Positions 1 to 5,870 of a DNA stretch of 6,880 nucleotides are shown here, in pieces. Position 1 is the first letter of the stretch; each line of letters begins with the position of its first letter. Both the position numbers and the translations under genes were made by a program. The stretch comes from EX4484-217-1 sp964496035 (GTDB lineage Archaea > Thermoproteota > Thermoprotei_A > EX4484-217-1), in assembly GCA_964496035.1 (NCBI GenBank), contig CAZBXI010000054.1:1-6880 (forward strand), in the 5' to 3' direction. Under the pieces are notes generated by a model. It saw only the letters and a program-made list of their open reading frames with translations, was not told the origin of the DNA and made no database searches.

Positions 1-77
1 ACGGTAAACCTAAGCGCAGGATTCTAGGTCCAGTTAGCGATAAAGCTCTTGTACGCTTAGTTGAAGAATACTTATAA
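1..77 (+). CDS. C-terminal end of an unidentified protein, cut by the left window edge
   Basis: Only the third plus-strand frame stays open from the left edge; it ends in TAA at 75-77 and gives about 24 residues, beginning GKPKRRILGP and ending LVRLVEEYL. The basic start and the amphipathic helix-like end look like a genuine protein tail, and no other frame on either strand is open across this stretch. It converges with the small exported-protein gene, whose stop lies only 8 bp away. I do not recognise the family, and the piece is too short to assign a function. A chance open stretch cannot be excluded. Confidence 0.5.
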   Translation, partial: GKPKRRILGPVSDKALVRLVEEYL

Positions 78-85
78 CTTTACTT

Positions 86-577
86 CTAAGTTGAGGGCGA
101 AGGTTTTTCACTTTCAACAACCTTAAACTTTATCTTTAAAGTCCCAGCACCAGTTTCTTTAACCCAATTCACCTCGATACTTACAGGATGTTTTCCTTTA
201 GTAATTTTAAGAGGAACATCGTAACCAGGCATTAGCACCATTACTCTTACGCATGTTTTGGTGTTGTAGAAAGCGCAGGGCATAGATATCCTTTTATCCC
301 CTATATGAACTATGGGGTTCGCAGCTACTTTTAAATCTCCTAAAACTTCACCTTCGGCTTTAACTAAGATCCATGCGTATTCCTTATTTACAATAAGTTC
401 TCCAACATTAGCATATTTATCGAAGCCTTTACTAACTTCAGGCGGTATGTCTATTTCTAAGACTATTTCCTCAGGTCTAAGCATTACTCCTCTCTTAACA
501 ACCATGGAGGGTAATGATAAACATAGACCTAAGACCGTAAGGAAAGCAACCGCTACAACTACACCGTACTTGTACAT
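86..577 (-). CDS. small exported or membrane-anchored protein of unknown function
   Basis: The 163-residue protein has an N-terminal hydrophobic segment (about residues 5-23) after MYKY, fitting a signal peptide or membrane anchor, so the rest should lie outside the cell. The remainder alternates short hydrophobic strands with turns and ends in a strongly beta-like stretch (about 120-155), suggesting a beta-sandwich or Ig-like domain; this is inferred from sequence pattern only. Two cysteines, C101 and C109, sit 8 residues apart in a predicted turn and could form a disulfide. C19 lies inside the hydrophobic segment without a convincing lipobox. The ATG start is supported by GGTGA 6 nt upstream. 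The gene follows the amidohydrolase after 75 bp that hold a TATA-like box, so it may be transcribed on its own or by readthrough from the transporter operon. I do not recognise the family and assign no function. Confidence 0.8.
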   Translation of the reverse strand: MYKYGVVVAVAFLTVLGLCLSLPSMVVKRGVMLRPEEIVLEIDIPPEVSKGFDKYANVGELIVNKEYAWILVKAEGEVLGDLKVAANPIVHIGDKRISMPCAFYNTKTCVRVMVLMPGYDVPLKITKGKHPVSIEVNWVKETGAGTLKIKFKVVESEKPSPST

Positions 578-583
578 GCCTAT

Positions 584-588
584 TCACC
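584..588 (-). promoter_or_regulatory. ribosome-binding site of the small exported protein
   Basis: On the minus strand the sequence reads GGTGA followed by 6 nt and then ATG at 577. The same motif and spacing precede the PotC-like permease start, which supports both this start and the reality of the gene. Confidence 0.65.
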
Positions 589-603
589 GTAACATACTTA
601 CCT

Positions 604-617
604 TATTTTAAACTTAT
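604..617 (-). promoter_or_regulatory. candidate archaeal TATA box with purine-rich BRE, small exported protein
   Basis: Read on the minus strand, a purine-rich ATAAG is followed by TTTAAAATA, matching the archaeal BRE plus TATA pattern. About 25 nt downstream would place the transcription start near 580-585, giving an almost leaderless mRNA that would overlap or lose the GGTGA at 584-588. The box is therefore plausible but its geometry is not ideal, and readthrough from the upstream operon is an alternative source of the mRNA. Confidence 0.4.
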
Positions 618-652
618 TAGGTTAACATTACCAATACTAAGTCGAGAAGACT

Positions 653-1954
653 CTATAGTCTACTACGTAACCTCTCAGCCGCTAATAGTGTATTTCTAAG
701 TATGTTTTCCTCATTCACCGTCAACATTTTTCTATGCATCATGACCGGTTTCCCATTGATAAATACTGTATCTACATCGCTACCACATAAGCTATATACT
801 ATAGTATAGTAAATGTCTGTTACCGGCATTGCCTTAAATGGATCGGGTTTTAAAACAATAATATCTGCTGCCTTCCCCTCCCTAATTGAACCAACTATTC
901 TATCTAACCCTAAGTTCTTTGCTGCGTTTATTGTAGCTGCTTTGATAACTTCTTTAGGTTCCAATGCGGAGGGGCTACTGTATTTATAATTTTGAGCGGC
1001 TAGCATGAACTTCATTTCCTTGAACATGTCTAAGTCTCCACTACTTAAGGGCCCGTCTGTTGCTAAAGAAACCTCTACGCCGGCTTTTAACATTTCAACT
1101 ATGGGGGCTATTTCCTGCCCTCCTCTCATCTTAGTAAATGGAGCGTACGCTACCTTCACCTGATACTTAGCTAGTAAAGGTATTTCCTCTGATCCTACGT
1201 AGGCTGCGTGAGCTATGAGAGGTTTTACTTTAAGTAATCCTATTTTCTCAGCTAACTTTATGGGCGTAGTCCCATACTTACCTTGAACATATTTTATTTC
1301 ATCCCTAGATTCTGCTAAGTGAATATGTATTGGTTTATCGTGAACTTTGGAGTATTCAATAGCTTCTTTAACCGTTTCCAAACTACACGAATATAGGGAG
1401 TGAATACCTATCATTGTCGATATTCTTCCCTTAGCTTTACCATGGTATCTTATTGCAAAAGACACCGAGTCTTTAAGGTTATGCTTAGGCGCGTACTCAG
1501 AATACTCTATAACAGTTTTAGCTATTACTGCTCTAATTCCTACCTCCTCTACAGCTTTAGCTATTTCTTCAGCGTAGAAATAATGGTCTGCGAAAGTTGT
1601 TGTCCCAGATTTTATCATGCAAACTATTGACATTAATGAGCCCATATAGACATCGCTTGATTTTAACATGCCTTCAATTTTCCAGACTCTCTTCAACCAT
1701 CTAAAACCTGATATGTTCGAAACTAAGCCTCTAAGAATTGACATTGGTGAGTGAGTATGTGTGTTAATTAGTCCTGGCATTACTATGGAGTTTTTATCGC
1801 CTATAATAATTTCTGGTTTATGTTCTTTTATAATGTCGCTTTTTCCAATGTCAATTATTAGTCCGCTATCAGAGTCAATAATAACTACGCCATCGAATAT
1901 TACTCCCTTACGGTCCATAGTGACTATTATGCCTTTAAGCGCGTAAATTACCAT
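653..1954 (-). CDS. amidohydrolase, SAH/MTA (nucleoside) deaminase-like, COG0402 group
   Basis: The 433-residue protein has the length and motif order of the S-adenosylhomocysteine / 5'-methylthioadenosine deaminase and chlorohydrolase branch of the amidohydrolases, which are cytosolic metal-dependent enzymes that hydrolytically deaminate aminated rings. Visible metal and catalytic residues are H66 and H68 (GLINTHTH, after the first beta strands), H212 and E215 (HLAES), H249 (IAHA) and D300 (ATDG). GIHSLYSCS (183-191) matches the family's HSPYTCS-like loop, and W86 matches a tryptophan common after the first histidine pair. The C-terminal beta domain carries GSIREGKAADIIVL (355-368). Unusually, the segment that normally reads HNPxSNLKLxxG is YAPFTKMRGGQ (270-280), so the histidine and the Ser-Asn pair are lost, which may mark a different substrate. 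The gene starts 6 bp after the ATPase stop, so it is probably the last gene of the transporter operon. Deaminase chemistry is likely; the exact substrate is not established. Confidence 0.85.
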   Translation of the reverse strand: MVIYALKGIIVTMDRKGVIFDGVVIIDSDSGLIIDIGKSDIIKEHKPEIIIGDKNSIVMPGLINTHTHSPMSILRGLVSNISGFRWLKRVWKIEGMLKSSDVYMGSLMSIVCMIKSGTTTFADHYFYAEEIAKAVEEVGIRAVIAKTVIEYSEYAPKHNLKDSVSFAIRYHGKAKGRISTMIGIHSLYSCSLETVKEAIEYSKVHDKPIHIHLAESRDEIKYVQGKYGTTPIKLAEKIGLLKVKPLIAHAAYVGSEEIPLLAKYQVKVAYAPFTKMRGGQEIAPIVEMLKAGVEVSLATDGPLSSGDLDMFKEMKFMLAAQNYKYSSPSALEPKEVIKAATINAAKNLGLDRIVGSIREGKAADIIVLKPDPFKAMPVTDIYYTIVYSLCGSDVDTVFINGKPVMMHRKMLTVNEENILRNTLLAAERLRSRL

Positions 1955-1960
1955 AAGATT

Positions 1961-1966
1961 TCACTT
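1961..1966 (-). promoter_or_regulatory. stop-embedded ribosome-binding site of the amidohydrolase
   Basis: The last two codons of the ATPase gene, AAG TGA, form AAGTGA, a weaker version of the GGTGA motif, 6 nt before the amidohydrolase ATG at 1954. The arrangement predicts translational coupling between the ATPase and the enzyme. Confidence 0.5.
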
Positions 1967-3031
1967 ACTAAACAAAAGTATGTCTTCTATATTGTAGGTT
2001 AAGTATACGGTATCTCCTATGTTAATATTCCTTATTCTGCTTGGAGAATGTACAACAATACTGCCTAAAGGTGTTTCAATAACGTACCTTGAAAGCACTC
2101 CCTTAAATGCTTTGACCAGGATCTTCCCTTTAATGTAGGGTGGCTTACTAGGTTTTTCTTTAACTATTATTAGTTTCTCAGGTCTTATGCCAAAATATGC
2201 TATTTTACTCTTAGGAAGATATTTGGGAAGAACTATGTAAACTTCATCGTTAATTACTAGTGAAAGATATTTCTCTAGCTCTTCAACTTGCGCGTAATCT
2301 ATCTTAAACGTGTTTTCTACACCTACAAACTCTGCAACGAATTTTGTTTTCGGTTTATTGAATAGTTCCTCTGGAATGTCAACTTGCTCTATAACTCCAT
2401 CGTTCATTATAGCTATTCTATCAGCTATTTCGAAAGCATCGTCTCTGTCGTGGGTTACGTAGACTGCTGTAATATTTAGTCTCTTTAAAATGCTTTTGAG
2501 GTCGCTTCTAAGCCTTGATCTAAGTATTGGGTCAATGTTGCTCATGGGTTCGTCTAATAGCATTATTTTAGGTTCTATAGCTAACGCTCTTGCTAGTGCT
2601 ACTCTTTGCTGCTGACCGCCGGAAAGTTCTCTTGGATACTTATTTTCAAGACCCGTTAAACCTACTAGTTCAATTACTTCTCTTACTTTCTTCTTAATTT
2701 GAGCTGAGGGAAGTCTTCTCAATACTAGGCCGTATGCTATGTTTTGAAACACTGTCATGTGGGGGAAGAGTGCATAGCTTTGGAAAACAATACCTATGTT
2801 TCTTTTATTCGGCGGTATTGGTGTTACATCCTTACCATCTATAAGAACTCTTCCCTTAACCGGGGTTACGAACCCTGCAATAACCTTAAGTGTTGTAGAT
2901 TTACCGCATCCACTAGGCCCTAGAAGAGCTAGTATTTCACCTTTCTTAACTTCAAGATCTATTCCCTTAAGCACGAAGGGCTCATGTTTCCCGTACTTTG
3001 CCCAGATATTTTCAAGTTTAAGATAGGTCAC
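1961..3031 (-). CDS. ABC transporter ATP-binding protein, PotA-like (polyamine/iron/thiamine-type family)
   Basis: This 356-residue cytosolic subunit should power the two permeases encoded just upstream. All nucleotide-binding motifs are intact and in order: Walker A GPSGCGKST (38-46), Q-loop Q84 in FQSYALFPH, signature LSGGQQQR (136-143), Walker B IMLLDEP (156-162, with D160 and E161), a D-loop reading SNID (164-167), and the switch histidine H194 in VTHD. The C-terminal third (about 230-356) is the TOBE-like regulatory region typical of PotA/FbpC/MalK-type ATPases, with EFVGVENTF near its beginning and FGIRPEKL further in. The start is GTG at 3031. The only in-frame codons between it and the permease's TGA are three sense codons that are not starts, so GTG is the first possible start, and GGTGA lies 9 nt upstream. 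It lies between the second permease and the amidohydrolase. The family is secure; the transported substrate is not. Confidence 0.93.
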   Translation of the reverse strand: MTYLKLENIWAKYGKHEPFVLKGIDLEVKKGEILALLGPSGCGKSTTLKVIAGFVTPVKGRVLIDGKDVTPIPPNKRNIGIVFQSYALFPHMTVFQNIAYGLVLRRLPSAQIKKKVREVIELVGLTGLENKYPRELSGGQQQRVALARALAIEPKIMLLDEPMSNIDPILRSRLRSDLKSILKRLNITAVYVTHDRDDAFEIADRIAIMNDGVIEQVDIPEELFNKPKTKFVAEFVGVENTFKIDYAQVEELEKYLSLVINDEVYIVLPKYLPKSKIAYFGIRPEKLIIVKEKPSKPPYIKGKILVKAFKGVLSRYVIETPLGSIVVHSPSRIRNINIGDTVYLTYNIEDILLFSK

Positions 3032-3040
3032 GGTTCTTCT

Positions 3041-3045
3041 TCACC
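3041..3045 (-). promoter_or_regulatory. stop-embedded ribosome-binding site of the ATPase
   Basis: The PotC-like permease ends AGG TGA, and these bases supply GGTGA, 9 nt before the GTG start of the ATPase. The motif explains how a non-ATG start is used here and suggests translational coupling. Confidence 0.6.
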
Positions 3046-3826
3046 TACTACTTGCTAGTCCTATTAGTCTTTCGGAGAGAAAGCTTAGCGTAAGAGTGAA
3101 TATAACTAGCATAAATGATAATGCGGATATCGTTGGGTCCCATTTCATAACTAAGAAGTTAAGCATTGCAACAGGCAGCGTGAAAACATTACCTACCCCT
3201 AGGAATAGCGAGATAGCTACAGCATTAAAAGATATCATGAAGCTAGATATGAAGGCTCCTAATACAGACTCTTTAATGTTAGGAATCACTATTTGGAAAA
3301 ATGCTCTTAACCTACTTGCTCCAAGACTAACAGCTGCATCCTCTATTTCTGGGTTGAAGTTTGAAAGCCCTGCATAAACTGTTCTCATAGCGTATGGGTA
3401 AACTATTATTATGTGCCCTATAAGCAAAGCTATGAACGATGTTATTTTCATCATTTTAACTATGAAGATGAGCAATGCGAAACTTAAAACAATTTGAGGA
3501 ACAAGAACAGGTAAGTCGAAAACTCTCTCAATAGCTCTTCTATAGGGTACTCTATGTCTTGTGAGAATGTAGCTTACAGGAACGTTAAGTAGTGTTGCTA
3601 CCATAGATGCTAGCAATGCTATAACAACGCTTAACTTAAAGCCTTCAACGAAACTCTCATATTCAAACACCTTATAAAACCATTTAAACGTAAAACCCTT
3701 AGGCGGAAATGCTATAGCTTCACTTTCAGAAAACGCTATACTTAACGGCATAATTATGGGGAAAAGTAACCATAGAAGAGCAACTATTAGTGCTGCTCTC
3801 ATGAATACCTTACCTAGGCCTGTCAT
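3041..3826 (-). CDS. ABC transporter permease, PotC-like
   Basis: The 261-residue integral membrane protein is the usual length for PotC-type permeases and has six likely membrane segments, at about 10-32, 64-86, 105-124, 131-152, 188-209 and 235-254. The cytoplasmic EAA loop that docks on the ATPase is clear: EDAAVSLGASRLRAFFQIVI followed by P182 (162-182), with the conserved G169 and the closing proline. The FPPKGFTFKWF stretch (40-50) matches the extracellular loop after helix 1 seen across the PotC/spermidine family. The ATG at 3826 lies 6 bp after the preceding permease's stop, with GGTGA overlapping that stop. The intervening codons read TGA TGG TGA ATG, so the start cannot move upstream. 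It presumably forms a heterodimer channel with the PotB-like permease. The substrate is unassigned. Confidence 0.92.
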   Translation of the reverse strand: MTGLGKVFMRAALIVALLWLLFPIIMPLSIAFSESEAIAFPPKGFTFKWFYKVFEYESFVEGFKLSVVIALLASMVATLLNVPVSYILTRHRVPYRRAIERVFDLPVLVPQIVLSFALLIFIVKMMKITSFIALLIGHIIIVYPYAMRTVYAGLSNFNPEIEDAAVSLGASRLRAFFQIVIPNIKESVLGAFISSFMISFNAVAISLFLGVGNVFTLPVAMLNFLVMKWDPTISALSFMLVIFTLTLSFLSERLIGLASSR

Positions 3827-3837
3827 TCACCATCACC
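3827..3837 (-). promoter_or_regulatory. tandem GGTGA ribosome-binding site of the PotC-like permease
   Basis: The minus strand reads GGTGATGGTGA directly before the ATG at 3826. The first GGTGA (3833-3837) contains the stop codon of the upstream permease and sits 6 nt from the start, the useful spacing. The second copy abuts the ATG and is probably too close to act. Confidence 0.6.
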
Positions 3838-4672
3838 TCTTCTTAACTATTACTGATGCAAGCTCGGAAATAGCCAAGACTGTGGCCAGAATTATTAAGG
3901 CAATAGCGCAGGCTTTCCTCCAATCTAATAATATTGACACATACTCTGCTAAGAGCATACTTAAAGTTGCATTCTGCGGTCCGCCTAGTAATGTGGGTGT
4001 TGTGAATGCTGTAGAACACCCTGTTACCACTATGGTTACTCCGAAAACATAGCCCTTAATAGATAAGGGCATTACTATGTCTTTAAATACTCTAAAAGTG
4101 TTTGCGCCTAAACTGTAAGCTGCCATTATTGTTTCATCTGAAATGTTTTCCATTGCACTTAATAGTGAAATGAACATGAATGGGAAAAATAGTTCCGTTA
4201 AACCAAAAATCATGGCTAACTCAGTGTACAGAAGCTTAATGGGTTCATTAATTATACCTAAAGCTAAGAGAATAGTGTTAACTAGGCCATGTCTACCCAG
4301 TATTATCATCCACCCATATCCTCTAACAATGGGATTTATCATTACGGGAAGCCATATTAGGGCTTTCATTATTTGCCTCATTTTGTAGCTCATGTGAAGA
4401 ACATAGAATGCCACAGGATAGGCTAAAGTAGTTGTTATAAGTGCTACTATAAGCGCAACTCTTAATGTACGCAAATATGCTGTTTGAAAATCTGCTCTAA
4501 AAACTATTTCAACGAAGGTATATGAGATATTGCCTACATAGAATAGTAGTGAAATTAATGAACCAACTATGAAAACAGTTAAAAATATTATTGAAGGTAT
4601 GATCAGGACTATGGGGATTACTTCTCTAATTCCCTTATTGAGAAAAAGTGTTTTTGAGTTAAGGAGTTTCAT
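3833..4672 (-). CDS. ABC transporter permease, PotB-like
   Basis: From the ATG at 4672 this is a 279-residue membrane protein of usual PotB length. Six likely membrane segments lie at about 17-44, 66-92, 102-127, 149-174, 205-229 and 254-274. The EAA loop (about 180-202: SDETIMAAYSLGANTFRVFK, closing with P202) contains the conserved alanines and glycine that contact the ATPase. WLPVMINPIVRGYGW and GRHGLVNTILLALGI resemble the PotB/spermidine permease pattern. The start is uncertain. The frame continues upstream to an ATG at 4732, which has GAGGA 8 nt before it but lies inside the binding-protein gene, and to a TTG at 4759. I prefer 4672 because it leaves a short N-terminus before helix 1, follows the binding-protein stop by 28 bp and is preceded by a purine-rich stretch, but 4732 is nearly as good. 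It should pair with the PotC-like permease. Confidence 0.88.
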   Translation of the reverse strand: MKLLNSKTLFLNKGIREVIPIVLIIPSIIFLTVFIVGSLISLLFYVGNISYTFVEIVFRADFQTAYLRTLRVALIVALITTTLAYPVAFYVLHMSYKMRQIMKALIWLPVMINPIVRGYGWMIILGRHGLVNTILLALGIINEPIKLLYTELAMIFGLTELFFPFMFISLLSAMENISDETIMAAYSLGANTFRVFKDIVMPLSIKGYVFGVTIVVTGCSTAFTTPTLLGGPQNATLSMLLAEYVSILLDWRKACAIALIILATVLAISELASVIVKKR

Positions 4673-4700
4673 TGATTTCTCTAATCCTCTTTCTCCCCTT

Positions 4701-5786
4701 CTAACCTGTTCCCATTCTTGTCTTCCATTCATCAATCCATTCCTCAAGGTGAGCGGCAAGTATCTCAGGCTTTATGTATATTGGTTTCCTTGTAACAGGT
4801 TCAATGTTGTAATAGTGTCCTGGAGGTATTTCTGCTTCAGCATTTACCGGAGCATCAACTCCTGCTTCAGCAAGTTTCTTCTGAACTTCTGTGCTAAGCC
4901 AGAAGTTTATTAGCTCATAAGCTAAGTCCTTGTTCTTAGCTCCTTTAGGTATTGCCATAAGGTTTAAGGTGAATATTGAGCCCTCTTCGGGGATAACATA
5001 CTTTATAACACCACCTAGGGTCTTGTTCACTCCCTGAAGAGCCCCTATTTGATATCTTAAACCGGGCGCTATGTGTGCCTCTTCTCTCTCAAATAGGCTC
5101 ATTAAGTCTGCTGATCTAAGGTAGAATGTCACTATTCCTCCCTTCAGCTCCTCTAAGGCGTCAAAACCGGGTTCTACATTTTCTACGGAACCTCCATAAG
5201 CTATGCTTGTTAAAACTAAGAATAGTGGTCCTGTGGTTGTTGTTATGTCTGGCAGAACTATGTATCCTCTAAAGTCTTCTCTCCAAATGTCTTTAACACT
5301 AGTTACTGGTGCGTGTAAGTCGCTCCTATAGAAGATTAGGACATCCTGGATAGTATGGGGGACACCGTACTTACCTACTTCGGTTTGCGCTAATGCGTTT
5401 TTAATGAAGTTATATAGTTTCTCGTAGTTTGGTATTTTGGATAAATCGAGCTCCTCTAATAATCCCTTTTCAGCTGCACGGTACATGTAGTAGTCTGGTA
5501 GGAATATAACGTCCGGTAGGGGTTCTGCTCCCTCAACTAGCTTAGCATATCTTTCGGCTGTTCTCCCGGAAACAAGCTCTACTTTAACATTGTATTTCTT
5601 TTCAAAAGGCTCAATAACTATCTCCTTGATTTTATCCCATGCAAAACCCCAATGAGATATCACCAACGTTCTTGGAGTTGTTGGCGTCGGTGTTGGTGTA
5701 GGCTTAGGATAGAGCATTGCAGCTGCTGCGCCAACTATTATGATGACAATTATTATTGCCAATATTATGGCAAGTTTAGGTTGCAA
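4701..5786 (-). CDS. ABC transporter solute-binding protein, PotD-like
   Basis: This 361-residue extracellular binding protein should capture the substrate for the permeases encoded next. Residues 5-25 form a long hydrophobic membrane anchor or signal, followed by a Pro/Thr-repeat linker (27-40), as in many archaeal binding proteins tethered to the membrane. The body has the two-lobe PotD-like order: TLVISHWGF (40-48), PLPDVIFLPDYYMYRAAEKG (89-108), VPHTIQDVLIFYRSD (142-156), FRGYIVLPDITTTTG (172-186) and FTLNLMAIPKGAKNKDLAYE (272-291). By eye, the PotD polyamine contacts D168, E171, W255 and D257 correspond to I181, T184, T273 and N275, so a polyamine ligand is doubtful; W46 aligns with PotD W34. 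The TTG start is fixed by an in-frame TGA at 5796-5798 and supported by a strong GAGGTGG. It is the first gene of the transporter operon, behind its own promoter. Confidence 0.9.
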   Translation of the reverse strand: MQPKLAIILAIIIVIIIVGAAAAMLYPKPTPTPTPTTPRTLVISHWGFAWDKIKEIVIEPFEKKYNVKVELVSGRTAERYAKLVEGAEPLPDVIFLPDYYMYRAAEKGLLEELDLSKIPNYEKLYNFIKNALAQTEVGKYGVPHTIQDVLIFYRSDLHAPVTSVKDIWREDFRGYIVLPDITTTTGPLFLVLTSIAYGGSVENVEPGFDALEELKGGIVTFYLRSADLMSLFEREEAHIAPGLRYQIGALQGVNKTLGGVIKYVIPEEGSIFTLNLMAIPKGAKNKDLAYELINFWLSTEVQKKLAEAGVDAPVNAEAEIPPGHYYNIEPVTRKPIYIKPEILAAHLEEWIDEWKTRMGTG

Positions 5787-5790
5787 CTGA

Positions 5791-5797
5791 CCACCTC
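5791..5797 (-). promoter_or_regulatory. strong ribosome-binding site deciding the TTG start of the binding protein
   Basis: GAGGTGG lies 4 nt before the TTG at 5786 on the minus strand and is the best Shine-Dalgarno match in the window. An in-frame TGA overlaps it (5796-5798), so no upstream start is possible. The next in-frame ATG (residue 24) would remove the membrane segment. Confidence 0.75.
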
Positions 5798-5824
5798 AAC
5801 GTCTCTAAATTTTACTAATCAATA

Positions 5825-5839
5825 ATATAAAACTTCTCT
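5825..5839 (-). promoter_or_regulatory. TATA box and BRE of the transporter operon
   Basis: On the minus strand AGAGAAG (5833-5839, BRE-like) is followed directly by TTTTATAT (5825-5832, TATA). A start about 25 nt downstream falls near 5800-5804, leaving a short leader that still contains the GAGGTGG ribosome-binding site. This is the geometry expected of a leadered archaeal mRNA. A second, weaker A/T box (TTATAAAAA, 5846-5854) lies farther upstream on the same strand. Confidence 0.6.
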
Positions 5840-5849
5840 GAGAAATTTT
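5829..5849. promoter_or_regulatory. 21-bp palindrome overlapping the promoter, candidate operator
   Basis: The plus strand reads AAAA, C, TTCTC, a central T, GAGAA, A, TTTT. Nine of ten base pairs are symmetric around 5839; the only mismatch is 5833 against 5845. It covers the BRE-like stretch and half of the TATA box of the binding-protein promoter, where a repressor dimer would block TBP/TFB. As RNA its loop would be one base, so a terminator hairpin is unlikely. No regulator gene is visible in the window. Confidence 0.45.
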
Positions 5850-5870
5850 TATAACTACATAACAATATTT

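Noticed and set aside
312..611. Plus-strand open frame opposite the exported-protein gene (and similar plus-strand frames at 1400-1630, 2796-3026, 3096-3377, 3756-4052, 4143-4388, 4569-4913, 6484-6717)
   Set aside because: These lie opposite clearly conserved or better supported minus-strand genes, show no recognisable motifs and have low-complexity antisense composition.
1961..3837. Permeases, ATPase and amidohydrolase as one polyprotein by TGA readthrough, since all are in the same frame
   Set aside because: Each gene has its own ribosome-binding site and start at family-typical positions. The shared frame follows automatically from GGTGA containing the stop with 6 or 9 nt spacing, and one junction has two in-frame TGA codons.
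5663..5706. Pro/Thr-coding repeat as a tandem repeat element or CRISPR-like unit
   Set aside because: It is a short low-complexity run encoding the linker of the binding protein, common in archaeal surface-anchored proteins.
1961..5786. Assignment as a spermidine/putrescine importer with potA-potD symbols
   Set aside because: Family similarity is clear, but the binding protein lacks the PotD polyamine ligands by eye and the neighbours are deaminases, so symbols implying polyamine transport were withheld.
5829..5849. Palindrome as a transcription terminator of adenine deaminase
   Set aside because: The hairpin loop would be a single base, only a weak 4-bp stem remains if opened, and no uninterrupted U-tract follows.
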